NCBI RefSeq assembly: GCF_000970305.1
Contig: NZ_CP009517.1
Location: 4,030,001 to 4,094,000 of the forward strand
Direction of reading: 5' to 3'
DNA from: Methanosarcina barkeri 3
GTDB lineage: Archaea > Halobacteriota > Methanosarcinia > Methanosarcinales > Methanosarcinaceae
DNA length: 64,000 nt
Under the pieces are notes generated by a model, which was not told the DNA's origin, did no database searches, and was given only the letters and a program-made list of their open reading frames with translations. The translations under genes and the position numbers were made by a program. The number at the start of each line of letters is the position of its first letter. The stretch's first letter is position 1. Below, piece after piece: positions 54,725-63,932 of the stretch.

Positions 54725-56833
54725 ATGACCCAGAATAATACAGATCTAAATACCAGGCGTAAGCGCGCCAGGTGTACTGTACAGAAGAAAACCTTTGGGC
54801 CTGTTGAAGACCTTGAAACTCACGTCCGGTCCGACTGGTGGCAAACTCTTTTTAACTCACTTTACCTTAAGACCGATGCCGATCTTCTGGATGATATGGA
54901 GGTTACTAGAAAAGAGGTCGATCTCATTGTTTCCATTTTGGGGGTGGCTCCGGAAGAAAAAATTCTTGATCTATGTTGCGGACAGGGGAGACACGTACTT
55001 GAACTGGCAAGAAGAGGCTTTTCAAACGTAGAGGGATATGACAGATCTCAGTACCTTATAAGGAAAGCCAGAACAAGAGCACAGAAAGAGAACCTGCAGG
55101 TAAGGTTCAGAGAGGGAGATGCAAGAAAGCTTCCTTACCCATCTGATACTTTTGACGTGGTTACTATACTGGGTAACAGTTTTGGCTACTTTGACTCAAC
55201 GCTCCAGGACCAAAAGGTCCTTGAAGAAATATTTAGGGTTCTGAAGCCTGATGGCAGAGTTTTCATCGATGCCGTAGATGGAGACTACATGAAAAAGAGT
55301 TTTCAGCCCAGGTCATGGGAATGGCTTGACAGGAAATACTTTGTCTGCAGGGAAAGAGCTCTTTCGGCCGATGGAGATCGGTTAATTTGCAGAGAAGTGA
55401 TAAGCCGTATTGACAAAGGCGTGATTGCAGACCAATTTTACGCTGAGAGGTTATACAATAAAGAAAGCCTCTTTGAGCTGCTTACAGTGTCGGGATTTAG
55501 TAGTCCCGCCTTTCATACTACTTTCAGCCCGGTTTCCGCAGGAACCCAGGATGCAGGCATGATGGAACAGAGAATTCTGGTCTCGGCCTCTGTTGAAAAA
55601 CCTTGGCCTACGTCTCTTCAGGCAATCGGGAATAAAAAACCAATGAGTATTGCAGTTTTGCTTGGAGATCCGAGAAAAGAAGATCAGGTTAAGCCCGCCT
55701 GTGTCTTCGATGACGATGATTTTGATACCCTTGAGAGAATGAAAAAAGCACTTGCAGAGATTCCTTTTATGAAATTTACTTTTCTTGACAGGCATGAAAC
55801 GTTACTTGAGGATCTGAAGAAGAAAGCGGCGAAAATTGATCTTGTACTTAATCTCTGTGATGAAGGATTTTATAACGATCCCACAAAAGAACTTCATGTC
55901 CCGGCTTTGCTTGAACAGTTAAATGTCCCGTATACAGGAGCAGGTCCTCAATGTCTTGCTTTTTGTTATGACAAATCCATTATAAGGGGAGTTGCCAGAG
56001 AGATGCGCATTCCCGTAGCAAAGGGAATGCTTGTAACCGAAGATGCAGAGCTTTCAAAGCTGTCTCTCTCTTTCCCCTTGCTTGTAAAGCCCAACTCAGG
56101 GGACTCAAGTTTTGGGATTACACAGAAAAGCATTGCCCATAACCGTGAGGAGCTTCTTGAAATTCTTGCGGCATCCCGAGAAAAGATGGGCTCTTGTAGG
56201 CCTTTCCTGCTGGAAGAGTTTCTTCCAGGAAAAGACATCAGTGTTGGGATTATTGGAAATCCGCCTTCATGCAATGTACTGCCTATTACGGAAGAAGATT
56301 ACTCGGAAGTACCTGAAGAGTTTCCAAAGATTTGCGGGTATGAGGCGAAGTGGCTTCCGGATTCTCCTTACTGGAACATAAAGTCCGTGCCTGCTGATCT
56401 CCCTGAAAAAACCAGAAAGGAAATCATAAAGTGCTGTCTTGCTCTCTTTACAAGGCTGGGTTGCCGTGATTATGCCCGTTTTGACTGGAGACTTGATGCC
56501 GAAGGCAAACCCAAACTTCTAGAAGTGAACCCTAATCCAGGATGGTGCTGGGACGGTCATTTGGCAAAGATGGCAGCTTATGCTAATATTTCCTATTCCG
56601 GAATGCTTGCGGCCATTATAGAAGCTGCAAAAGAAAGGTATGGTCTTGGAGCTTCTGAAAATCTCGAGCTGAGGAAAATGCCTGGAACCACTTCCAGAAA
56701 AAGCCCGGCTGAATGCGCTGCCGAGTTTGAAGAAGAAATTGAAGCAAGAAGCTCTATGGATTCGGAAAATACCGGGAAGAAAAGTGTTTTCTCAAGTTCC
56801 TCCGAAACGGTACAGGCTTTTGAGAGCGTATGA
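54725..56833 (+). CDS. Methyltransferase fused to D-Ala-D-Ala-ligase-like ATP-grasp enzyme
   Basis: This protein of about 702 residues joins two enzymes. The N-terminal part (about 50-270) is a SAM methyltransferase: motif I is ILDLCCGQGRHVLELARRG, followed by a VVTILGNSFGYF region. The C-terminal part (about 300-640) is an ATP-grasp ligase like D-alanine-D-alanine ligase, with LVLNLCDEGFYNDPTKELHV, VKPNSGDSSFGI and the Mg site KPKLLEVNPNPGWCWDG. The tail is polar. Methanosarcina has no murein, so the ligase must act on another peptide or amino acid. The ATG at 54725 is taken as start; a GTG at 54692 in frame adds 11 residues. Confidence 0.8.
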   Translation: MTQNNTDLNTRRKRARCTVQKKTFGPVEDLETHVRSDWWQTLFNSLYLKTDADLLDDMEVTRKEVDLIVSILGVAPEEKILDLCCGQGRHVLELARRGFSNVEGYDRSQYLIRKARTRAQKENLQVRFREGDARKLPYPSDTFDVVTILGNSFGYFDSTLQDQKVLEEIFRVLKPDGRVFIDAVDGDYMKKSFQPRSWEWLDRKYFVCRERALSADGDRLICREVISRIDKGVIADQFYAERLYNKESLFELLTVSGFSSPAFHTTFSPVSAGTQDAGMMEQRILVSASVEKPWPTSLQAIGNKKPMSIAVLLGDPRKEDQVKPACVFDDDDFDTLERMKKALAEIPFMKFTFLDRHETLLEDLKKKAAKIDLVLNLCDEGFYNDPTKELHVPALLEQLNVPYTGAGPQCLAFCYDKSIIRGVAREMRIPVAKGMLVTEDAELSKLSLSFPLLVKPNSGDSSFGITQKSIAHNREELLEILAASREKMGSCRPFLLEEFLPGKDISVGIIGNPPSCNVLPITEEDYSEVPEEFPKICGYEAKWLPDSPYWNIKSVPADLPEKTRKEIIKCCLALFTRLGCRDYARFDWRLDAEGKPKLLEVNPNPGWCWDGHLAKMAAYANISYSGMLAAIIEAAKERYGLGASENLELRKMPGTTSRKSPAECAAEFEEEIEARSSMDSENTGKKSVFSSSSETVQAFESV

Positions 56834-56924
56834 CAACTTATATTAACTTGTAAAAGAGGTAAATGCGAAAGGATTAGAAATTTTCTTTTTCGCGTTTCCG
56901 TTTTTTCTTTGTTTTTCCTTACTT

Positions 56925-57003
56925 GTTTTTACTTCTGGATGTTTATATTTACTTGTTTTACTTCTGGATGTTTATATTTACTTGTTTTACTTCTGGATGT
57001 TTA
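56925..57003. repeat. 27-bp tandem repeat at the 3' end of the DRG gene
   Basis: The unit ACTTGTTTTACTTCTGGATG plus TTTATATTT is repeated about three times. The last copy includes the DRG stop codon, so the repeat may serve as a terminator (T-rich on the other strand is less clear). Confidence 0.85.
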
Positions 57004-58095
57004 TTTCTGAATAATAATTGTAAGGATATCTTCATCCAGCATTCTATGGTCGAGGCCTACTCTCTGCCCAGGATGTTTTGCTGAGGTGCCCCAGATTTGG
57101 GCATAGCGGAACTTCCTGCGGAAATCCCTGTGCAAACGGTCACAAATCTGGCCTATGTCAGTTCCACTCATAACTATCAGGGGCTCTTCCATATCTGCAG
57201 GCTGACCCTGTGGTTTTAAGTAAACTCGAATGAAACCCAGCCTGTCGTAAATAGCGTCTTTAAGAACCTCGATGTTAATGCCTTCATGGGCTGAAATAAA
57301 AATCGAGTTCGGATATAGCTCTCTGCATTCCTCGATCAGTTGGGGATAGGCCAGGTCAACCTTGTTAACAGCTATGAGAGACCTTACATAACTACGGTTA
57401 TTCAGGACAACGTCGATAAGCTGGTCAACTGTTATATTTTCTCTAATGAGTACACTTGCATTATGGATCTTATACTCATCCAGCACAGCCTTAATGGTTT
57501 CCTCATCCAGATCAAGGTCAATGGTTGAGTTGATCTCTATACCGCCTCTTTCTTTTTTCTTGATTACTACATCAGGAGGCTCCTGATCTACTCGAATTCC
57601 TGCCTGGTAAAGTTCGTCCATAAGTACTTCGTAATGCTTTGGCTGGAAGACATCAAGCAAAAATATAACCATATCCGAGTTCCTGATAACTGATATGACT
57701 TCTCTTCCACGCCCACGCCCTGAAGAAGCGCCTTTTACAAGCCCTGGGACATCAAGGAACTGAATTGTTGCCCCTTTATGCTCCAGCACTCCTGGAACAA
57801 CTGTGAGGGTAGTAAACTCATATGCACCCACTGCTGACTTTGCACCTGTTATTTTGTTCAGTAACGTAGATTTCCCTACTGATGGAAAACCTACAAGGGT
57901 GACGGTTCCGTCTCCTGATTTTCTGACCGAGTACCCTTCTCCTCCTCCTCTTGCCGAAGCTTTCTTCTCTACCTCATCTCGCAGGCGAGCTATCTTGGCT
58001 TTGAGGCGGCCTATATGATGGGAAGTTGCTTTATTGTACTGGGTCTTTCGGATTTCGTCTTCGATTTCCTGTATTTGCTCCTGTATGCTGCTCAT
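57001..58095 (-). CDS. DRG-family GTP-binding protein
   Basis: This 364-residue protein of the DRG (developmentally regulated GTP-binding) branch of the Obg family works in translation or ribosome quality control. An N-terminal helical region leads to the G domain: G1 LVGFPSVGKSTLL, G2 around TTLTVVPG, G3 LDVPGLVKGASSGRGRG, G4 IAVNKVD. The C-terminal TGS domain ends at LDEDILTIII. The length is normal. The Gly/Arg-rich GRGRG after G3 is typical of the DRG/Obg group. A repeat overlaps its stop codon; the divergent gap upstream is AT-rich. Confidence 0.93.
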   Translation of the reverse strand: MSSIQEQIQEIEDEIRKTQYNKATSHHIGRLKAKIARLRDEVEKKASARGGGEGYSVRKSGDGTVTLVGFPSVGKSTLLNKITGAKSAVGAYEFTTLTVVPGVLEHKGATIQFLDVPGLVKGASSGRGRGREVISVIRNSDMVIFLLDVFQPKHYEVLMDELYQAGIRVDQEPPDVVIKKKERGGIEINSTIDLDLDEETIKAVLDEYKIHNASVLIRENITVDQLIDVVLNNRSYVRSLIAVNKVDLAYPQLIEECRELYPNSIFISAHEGINIEVLKDAIYDRLGFIRVYLKPQGQPADMEEPLIVMSGTDIGQICDRLHRDFRRKFRYAQIWGTSAKHPGQRVGLDHRMLDEDILTIIIQK

Positions 58096-58530
58096 CTGGA
58101 ACCTGCCGATTTAGAGACTAAAGAAATGATTTTCATATTGATTGGAAAAAGAAATCGCTCCAAGCGATCTCTACAAACCCTTTTTGATCCAAAAGAGATC
58201 CGTATCTGGATATTTTATCCTGAATAGTTAAATGAAATATATATACCTATGGAATGTTTTTGTTTACTAATTACGAATAATAGAGTTACTCAGAACATTT
58301 ATATTATATTTATATTATGTTTATATTATATTTATATTATATTTATATTATATTTATATTACACAATAAATATAATAATATTTAAAGTTTATTGAAAACT
58401 GCTTCTGGTAAAAGTTTATTCACCATCAACTGATTCAAATAGACAGTCACTCAAGTTTAATGGAGTAGCTGTCTCTTTTACTTAAAGAGACTGTCTTAAA
58501 GGACAATCTCTCTCATTCATTATGATTATT
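58096..58530. other. Gap with 12-bp repeats between DRG and moeA
   Basis: The 435-base gap holds the DRG promoter and the tandem repeat at 58303-58365. It also has CTCTTTTACTTAAAGAGACTG near 58470, a small stem. Nothing else is supported. Confidence 0.4.
58303..58365. repeat. 12-bp tandem repeat
   Basis: The unit TATATTATATTT (with one TATATTATGTTT variant) is repeated about five times. It is pure AT and lies upstream of the DRG gene on its strand. Confidence 0.85.
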
Positions 58531-60459
58531 TCATTCGAAGGAGATTATTTCTCCTGTTCTCTCATAAACGTGCAGCCCGGAGGTAAGCTTTGAAGCGAAT
58601 TCTGTGGAGGTAAGAGTTTCTAAAAATTTGCGGACTTCGAAAGTTTCCAGAATTTCCTTCCTTATAAGGAAATCGTATTCTTCTTCTGCAAATTTTATAA
58701 AGTGGAGACCGTTCTTTTCGGTACAGTTCCTTATTCCCACCCCTACTTCGGCCTTTCCTGAGGCAACTGCCTCACATACAGCTACCTCCGACTTCGCTCC
58801 GGATGCATAGCCAGGAATCGAATCTATAAACTCTTTTTTACTAATTCCTTTTCCAGCTATAAATTCTGCAATTTTCAGGTCTAATAAAGCTCTTGCACCT
58901 GAACCCCGATTTCTGTTAATAAGGTGCTTTCCAGGAAGGTCCGAGATTCCAGAGACCAGGCTACCCTGCCTGACAATAAGTCCGACTTCACGCCTGTAAC
59001 CTTTGACAAGAACAGTCCCTGAAAGTCCCATATTCTCGACTGTAGGAACGTTATACAGGATTCCGTCCTGTCCTCTTGGGTCACTTGACGGCATATTCAC
59101 ACCTGCAATATCGGCTGTGTTTGAGGCAATTGCGCTGAAGCCCCCGCTTGAACTTGTGAAAAGGGTCCTGAAATAAAGTCCACTAAGGTCTTCAAGCAGA
59201 TCAAGGCCAGGACAGAAGCCACCTGCTATCAGAAGGTCAGGTTTTTCAACCTCCCCAAAAAGAGTCACTTCTACAGGAGTTCCCGCTTCAATAAACTCTG
59301 TACTGGATGGAATTTTAATAAAGCCATCTGCTCCGGAAAGCGAGGTTATGGCACCTGAGCCTCTGTCTGCAGGATAAACCATCCCCCGGATCAGGCCTAC
59401 TGGGAGAAGTTGCTGCCTTCCTTCTGAACGGAAACGTGTGCCCATAATTCCATTCTCCGTTTTTTTAAGTGATTTATCTTCTCCAAGGGCTTTTCTGAGC
59501 ATGGGAGCCACGAACTCGTTAAAAATCATCAATGCAGATGTAGGGTTTCCGGGCAGCCCTATTATGGGAACCCCTTGTATTATTCCAATAACCACAGGTT
59601 TTCCAGGTTTTATACTTATTCCGTGTGCAAGAGTCTCTCCGATCTCGTCAATGAGCCTGTACATAATGTCTCCTGCCCCCGATGATGTGCTGCCGGAAGT
59701 CAGGATAAGGGCACACTCCGAAACCGCAGTTTCAAGTGTTTTTTTCATTGCGGTCTCATTATCTTTCACAATCCCGTAAAGCAGAGGGAAGGCTCCACAT
59801 TCACGTATGCCGGCATATAAGGTGTAAGAATTTGCGTCATATATCTTCCCGGAAGTAAGTTTTTCTCCGGGTTGCACAAGCTCGTCTCCTGTTGAGATTA
59901 TCCCAACCTGTAATTTTAGAACAGGCACATCCTTTTTTCCGATAGAAGCAAGCACTCCTATTTCTCTGGTTCCGAGCTTTCGTCCTGCCCTGAGCACACG
60001 TTCTCCCTTCCGTATGTCAGAACCGGCTTTCATGGTATTTTCTCCCACAGTTACAGGACTGTAAATCGATACTGTTCCGTCTCCTTCAGAGCTATATTCA
60101 ACCATGACCACAGCGTTTGCGCCTTCAGGAATCGGAGATCCGGTAGATACTTCTACGGCTTCCCCTGTCGAAACCTTGAATTTTGCATCCGAGCCTGCTG
60201 GAAGGTTTCCCAGGAGTTTGAGTTCTACAGGCCTGGTTTCACTGCATGCATACGTATCCTCTGCCCTGACTGCATAACCATCCATTACAGCTCTTGGAAA
60301 AGAAGGAACATTAATTTCGGTAACAATATCCCCGGCAAGGATTTCACCGTAAGCGTTTTCAAGGGCTAAGCTTTCCGGTCTGGGAAAAACTTGCAGGTTG
60401 TTCATTATTTCACGTGCTTTCTCTACAGAGATAAGTTTCCGAAATTCTTTGCGTTTCAT
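58531..60459 (-). CDS. moeA: MoeA molybdopterin enzyme fused to a PBP-like domain
   Basis: This 642-residue protein joins MoeA (about 1-405), which inserts molybdate or tungstate into molybdopterin, to a C-terminal periplasmic-binding-type domain (about 410-640). MoeA motifs include AVMDGYAVRAEDT, STGSPIPEGANAVVMVE, GIISTGDELV and PGKPVVIGIIQGVPIIGLPGN. The tail contains GLIVRQGSLVSGISDLPG and looks like a LysR/PBP ligand-binding domain without a signal peptide, so it is cytoplasmic. Such fusions are known in methanogens; the domain may sense molybdate or tungstate. Methanogens need the cofactor for formylmethanofuran dehydrogenase. No neighbouring mo genes are seen. Confidence 0.9.
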   Translation of the reverse strand: MKRKEFRKLISVEKAREIMNNLQVFPRPESLALENAYGEILAGDIVTEINVPSFPRAVMDGYAVRAEDTYACSETRPVELKLLGNLPAGSDAKFKVSTGEAVEVSTGSPIPEGANAVVMVEYSSEGDGTVSIYSPVTVGENTMKAGSDIRKGERVLRAGRKLGTREIGVLASIGKKDVPVLKLQVGIISTGDELVQPGEKLTSGKIYDANSYTLYAGIRECGAFPLLYGIVKDNETAMKKTLETAVSECALILTSGSTSSGAGDIMYRLIDEIGETLAHGISIKPGKPVVIGIIQGVPIIGLPGNPTSALMIFNEFVAPMLRKALGEDKSLKKTENGIMGTRFRSEGRQQLLPVGLIRGMVYPADRGSGAITSLSGADGFIKIPSSTEFIEAGTPVEVTLFGEVEKPDLLIAGGFCPGLDLLEDLSGLYFRTLFTSSSGGFSAIASNTADIAGVNMPSSDPRGQDGILYNVPTVENMGLSGTVLVKGYRREVGLIVRQGSLVSGISDLPGKHLINRNRGSGARALLDLKIAEFIAGKGISKKEFIDSIPGYASGAKSEVAVCEAVASGKAEVGVGIRNCTEKNGLHFIKFAEEEYDFLIRKEILETFEVRKFLETLTSTEFASKLTSGLHVYERTGEIISFE

Positions 60460-60617
60460 AGAAATTCAACCCTAATTTACAGGCCTTCAGATAAATTTCC
60501 TAGTTTAATAGCATTTCCAGGCATGTTTTATACTTACTTTTTCCTCCTTGAAAAACCTTGAAGGCAAGTTAGTTAAAAGCTGCTCAAATTGAAGTATAAA
60601 AAGAAACTCAAATATTA

Positions 60618-60666
60618 GTCCAAAAAGTAGTCCAAAAAGTAGTCCAAAAAGTAGTCCAAAAAGTAA
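60618..60666. repeat. 13-bp tandem repeat
   Basis: AGTCCAAAAAGTAGTCCAAA repeats with period 13 about four times. It is followed by AATAGAAACTCAAA-type repeats up to about 60740. Confidence 0.85.
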
Positions 60667-60892
60667 TCTTAATAGAAACTCAAAATTATTTCAGGTAGCA
60701 TTCTAAATAGAAACTCAAAGCTATTCCAAATAGAAACTTAAGTAGAGAATCAGAAAACTTAGAATAAACTTAGAATATAGATTTGAGACAAAAGCTTAAA
60801 AAATTCAAAAGAAACTCAAAAACAGCTTAAGTAGGAATTTAAAAAAGGTTCAGGCAAAAGTTGCTTCAGAAAATTGTCCAAAAAGAACCATG

Positions 60893-60908
60893 GCGGGAAA
60901 AATCCCGC
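60893..60908 (-). terminator. Hairpin after ilvE
   Basis: GCGGGA and TCCCGC form a perfect 6-bp stem with a 4-nt loop, 48 bases beyond the ilvE stop codon. It is the only GC-rich structure in this AT-rich gap. Confidence 0.5.
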
Positions 60909-60955
60909 TTGATTTTACTGCCCTTTTTGTTTCTTTAATTTTTCAGGGCTGCCCT

Positions 60956-61834
60956 TTATTTATAAATTGGTGTGCCCGTACTCTGAGTTATTTTCTCAAA
61001 AGCTTCAACCATCTTCATCGTCATGGGCCCGGGTTTGCCTGTGCCTATAATCCTTCCGTCAAGTCTGGTTATAGGAGCAGCTTCAGCTGCAGTGCCCGTG
61101 ACAAAAACTTCATCAGCTGTGTAAAGGTCAAACAGGCCAAGATTTGATTCGGTAACTTTGCATCCCATCTCATCCAGAAGTTCAATAGCTGTGGCTCTGG
61201 TAACCCCTTTTAAATTGCTGATCGTAAAGGGAGTAAGAACCTTATTGTTCTTGACTATGAAGATATTGTCCCCGGAACCCTCACAGACAAAGCCGTTCTG
61301 ATCCAGGAAAATGGCTTCATCTCCTCCTTTTTCATTGGCTTCAATCTTTGCCAGGATGTTATTCAGGTAGTTCAGAGACTTAATATTAGGGGATAGGGCA
61401 TCAGGGGCATTTCTCCGGACACAGACACTGACAGCTTTCAGCCCGACTTCATACAGGTCGCCGTACATGGCACCCCAACCCTGGGCTATGACAACCACGC
61501 AGGGCTTCCCACAATTGCGGGGATCAAGTCCGAGATCTCCAACTCCCCTTGAAACAATAGGGCGTATATAAGCATCTTTGAGGTTATTTTTTCTGAGGGT
61601 CTCAAGTATTGCTTCGCTCATTTCTTCTTTTGTAAGGGGAATATCCATTGCAATTGCTTTTGCCGAGTCATAAAGCCTGTCAACATGCTCTTTTAACTTA
61701 AAGACACGGCCGTTGTATGCCCTTATTCCTTCAAAAACACCGTCGCCGTAGAGGAAACCATGGTCATAGACCGAAACTTTGGCTTCGGATTTGGGAACAA
61801 ACTTCCCATCCAAATAGATCAATAACTCACTCAT
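60956..61834 (-). CDS. ilvE: Branched-chain amino acid aminotransferase
   Basis: This 292-residue class IV PLP aminotransferase makes or degrades Val, Leu and Ile. The ATG at 61834 ([15 protein letters not shown]) has GAGGAT upstream; the frame continues to 61921 without support. The family start motif [22 protein letters not shown], read without its last two residues, is intact. The PLP lysine lies in [14 protein letters not shown], and the C-terminal [13 protein letters not shown] is typical. It stands alone; a hairpin follows it. Confidence 0.95.
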   Translation of the reverse strand: MSELLIYLDGKFVPKSEAKVSVYDHGFLYGDGVFEGIRAYNGRVFKLKEHVDRLYDSAKAIAMDIPLTKEEMSEAILETLRKNNLKDAYIRPIVSRGVGDLGLDPRNCGKPCVVVIAQGWGAMYGDLYEVGLKAVSVCVRRNAPDALSPNIKSLNYLNNILAKIEANEKGGDEAIFLDQNGFVCEGSGDNIFIVKNNKVLTPFTISNLKGVTRATAIELLDEMGCKVTESNLGLFDLYTADEVFVTGTAAEAAPITRLDGRIIGTGKPGPMTMKMVEAFEKITQSTGTPIYK

Positions 61835-62186
61835 TTGCGAACAATCCTCTGCAATCTTACTACTATTATAGAGTTTACCTATTTTCTTGGTAATGTCAAT
61901 TAAATATGATTGTATATGCAAACCCTATAAACCATTTACTTTTTTTCACTTATTGACAGTATGTAAGCTCTGCGCGGGGTTTTAAAAATTCAAAGCCTCA
62001 GGGAAGTTTCCATACTGGCAAATTCCGAAGTAAAATGTCGAATAAGTCAGTATATACTAAATATATATTACAATTCCGCTTCTATATAAATATTTTAAGA
62101 CATTCACAGTCCCAATTAGTGAATTCATACAAAAAGCTTTTATGTGAAAACGCTCATTTCGTATTCCGTACTAAGAAAAGCAAACA
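61835..62186. other. Gap before tRNA-Arg
   Basis: This 352-base AT-rich region lies between ilvE (reading left) and tRNA-Arg (reading right) and must hold both promoters. TATATA strings near 62050-62070 are candidate TATA boxes, without proof. Confidence 0.35.
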
Positions 62187-62261
62187 GGGCTCGTGGCTTA
62201 GCCAGGATATAGCGCTGGGCTTCTAACCCAGACGTCGGGGGTTCAAATCCCTTCGAGCCCG
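62187..62261 (+). tRNA. tRNA-Arg, anticodon UCU
   Basis: The 75-base cloverleaf has an acceptor stem GGGCTCG/CGAGCCC with G as the discriminator base, an anticodon stem CTGGG/CCCAG with loop CTTCTAA (anticodon TCT), and a T-arm GGGGGTTCAAATCCC. The 3' CCA is not encoded. It reads AGA and AGG codons. Confidence 0.93.
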
Positions 62262-62768
62262 CTTAATTCTTTATTTTTTCCAACAAGCCTTAGAAAGTAG
62301 TTTTTTAATTTACTACTTACTTCAAATTAACCTGCACAACTGTTTTCGCTCTAGTTTTTAATAACAACTTACCTTTTAGTATAGAGCTTCGTCTTTCTAT
62401 CTACCCTTTCTGTTTTTAAGCCTTCTATGCAGTAAAGAGCCTTAACATAAGCTGCAGTTTTACCATAGTACGTGCAGCTTTTGGTTTGAAACGTTTTATA
62501 TTAAAAATTGTGGATCAAAACTATAGGGTTAAAATTGTAGAATCAAAATTGAAGGATCGAAATTTGAGGATTAGAGTTAGAGGATTAGAGTTAGAGAATT
62601 AAGATTAGAGGACTGAAATTGGAAGATCGAAATCGGGGAATAGAAATCGGAGAATAGAAATCGGAGAATAGAAATCGGAGAATAGAAATCGGAGGAGACA
62701 TAGATAAAGTAATGTATAAAAAATTCTGTAAAAAGGAAGCCTAAAGAATCACTGGATGAAATCTGTTT
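62262..62768. other. Gap with tandem repeats after tRNA-Arg
   Basis: This 507-base gap holds a 14-bp tandem repeat (62632-62693) and a looser series of AGGATTAGAGTTAGAG-type repeats just before it. No gene is supported. Confidence 0.4.
62632..62693. repeat. 14-bp tandem repeat
   Basis: The unit TCGGAGAATAGAAA is repeated about four times with period 14, after degenerate AGATTAGAGGACTGAAATTG-like repeats. It is an intergenic minisatellite. Confidence 0.88.
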
Positions 62769-63156
62769 TCATAATAACAGGCACCCCAACCCCAGTATGA
62801 AAAGCATTACTCCTGACATTACTGATGTAATCAGCCCGATCTACCTGATGCTTTCGACTTTAGCTGCGAGACCCAGTGGCACCAGTAATATGAGATAAAA
62901 TGAAGTTCCGATAAAAAATCCTCCAAATAGTAATATGCTGCCTGCAATACTGGCATACGATAAAGCTGCGGACATTGCCAGAAGGAATGGAGGACATACA
63001 TTAATTCCTGTCAGGAAGCCAAAAAAAGCAGGACAATTCATGTATTTTTTACTTAGCTTGCATAACCTGAAGTGAGGCCATTTTTTACTGCTACGAAGAC
63101 TAGCATCAAGAAAAAAGTAGAATCGTAGCAGTCCCTTAAGAGAAAGAAAAGTTGAA
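62769..63156 (-). pseudogene. Remnant of a multi-helix membrane protein with internal TAG
   Basis: The C-terminal half of a TauE/SafE- or CcdA-like membrane protein is readable. It begins within an open frame with no start (up to about 63156: DASLRSSKKWPHF), then MNCPAFFGFLTGINVCPPF, two more helices and GLAAKVESIR. There a TAG (62841-62843) interrupts the frame; beyond it the reading continues in frame as IGLITSVMSGVMLFILGLG and ends at TGA (62769). The N-terminal half is missing. The missing half makes a pseudogene the simplest reading. Pyrrolysine insertion at TAG is the alternative in Methanosarcina. The stretch 62841-63041 alone would encode 66 residues. Confidence 0.6.
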
Positions 63157-63224
63157 AAAGAAAAGTATTAAGAGAAAGAAAGAAAAGTTGAAAAATAGAA
63201 TTTGTAATATTTCACTGCTGGAAG

Positions 63225-63932
63225 TTACTGCCCTGAGCTAGAAATCATTTTATATCCCTCTCCAGAGGGCATAATTATTGCCAGGATAATATACAGGACA
63301 ATACCAATTCCTTGCAAAGCAAGGGCTGCAAAAGCAAGCCTTATAAAGGTAGGGTCAATGCCAAAATACTCACCCAACCCCCCACAGACTCCGAAGAGCA
63401 TACGTTCTTTCTTGCTTTTAGTCAGGCGCTTTTTCATAGTGTAGGTGGTACGCTTTTCTCCTCCAGCTTCTTCCTGGGCTTTCCTGGATTCTTCTTTGAC
63501 CTTTTCTCTAGCTTCTCTAGAAAATTCCTCTTTTTTCTCCCCAGGTTCTATAATGACTCTCCCTTCCATATCTATAGGCTTTGTCCAGGATCTCTCAGTA
63601 TAGCCGGTCTCAAGTTCTCCCTGAGCCTTGAAATCGCTTTTATCCGGAACTTTTCTCTCTTTGAATGCTGGACTTTCTACGACTTCTTCCATATCTTCAG
63701 GTTTTTTCCAGGATTCCTCTTTATAGCCAGTTTCAAGGTCTCCTTGAGGTTTGAATTCGCTCTTTTTCGGCTCCTCTCTTTGCAGAGGTGCTCCACTTCC
63801 ACTGGTCACGTCGGTTTTCCCCCCAGGTTTCGTACTTGTTCCCCTTTCAGATTCGGCTTTAGCTATCCCTGGAACTTCAAAAAAACTTTTTTTAGTTACC
63901 TTTTTTTCTTGAGATTCGGGATTTTCCTGCAT
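63225..63932 (-). CDS. PspC-domain membrane protein with long charged N-terminus
   Basis: This 235-residue protein ends in a PspC domain (about 168-230): RLTKSKKERMLFGVCGGLGE, then YFGIDPTFIRLAFAALALQG and a single membrane helix. PspC proteins respond to membrane stress in bacteria; in archaea the domain is common and its role is unclear. The first 165 residues are charged and low-complexity, with an approximate internal repeat (DLETGYKEESWKKPEDMEE and ELETGYTERSWTKPIDMEG). The repeat may bind a partner. No signal peptide is seen, so this part should be cytoplasmic. No ribosome site is obvious before the ATG. Confidence 0.8.
   Translation of the reverse strand: MQENPESQEKKVTKKSFFEVPGIAKAESERGTSTKPGGKTDVTSGSGAPLQREEPKKSEFKPQGDLETGYKEESWKKPEDMEEVVESPAFKERKVPDKSDFKAQGELETGYTERSWTKPIDMEGRVIIEPGEKKEEFSREAREKVKEESRKAQEEAGGEKRTTYTMKKRLTKSKKERMLFGVCGGLGEYFGIDPTFIRLAFAALALQGIGIVLYIILAIIMPSGEGYKMISSSGQ

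Larger units (their letters stand above)
60460..60955. other. Gap with tandem repeats upstream of moeA and beyond ilvE
   Basis: This gap of about 0.5 kb holds a 13-bp tandem repeat (60618-60666), several AATAGAAACTCAAA-like direct repeats and the ilvE terminator. The moeA promoter must also lie here. Confidence 0.5.

Noticed and set aside
62841-63041. Intact 66-residue membrane protein gene
   Set aside because: The frame is open well upstream of its ATG with matching hydrophobic pattern, and the homology continues past the TAG, so the 66-residue unit is a fragment.
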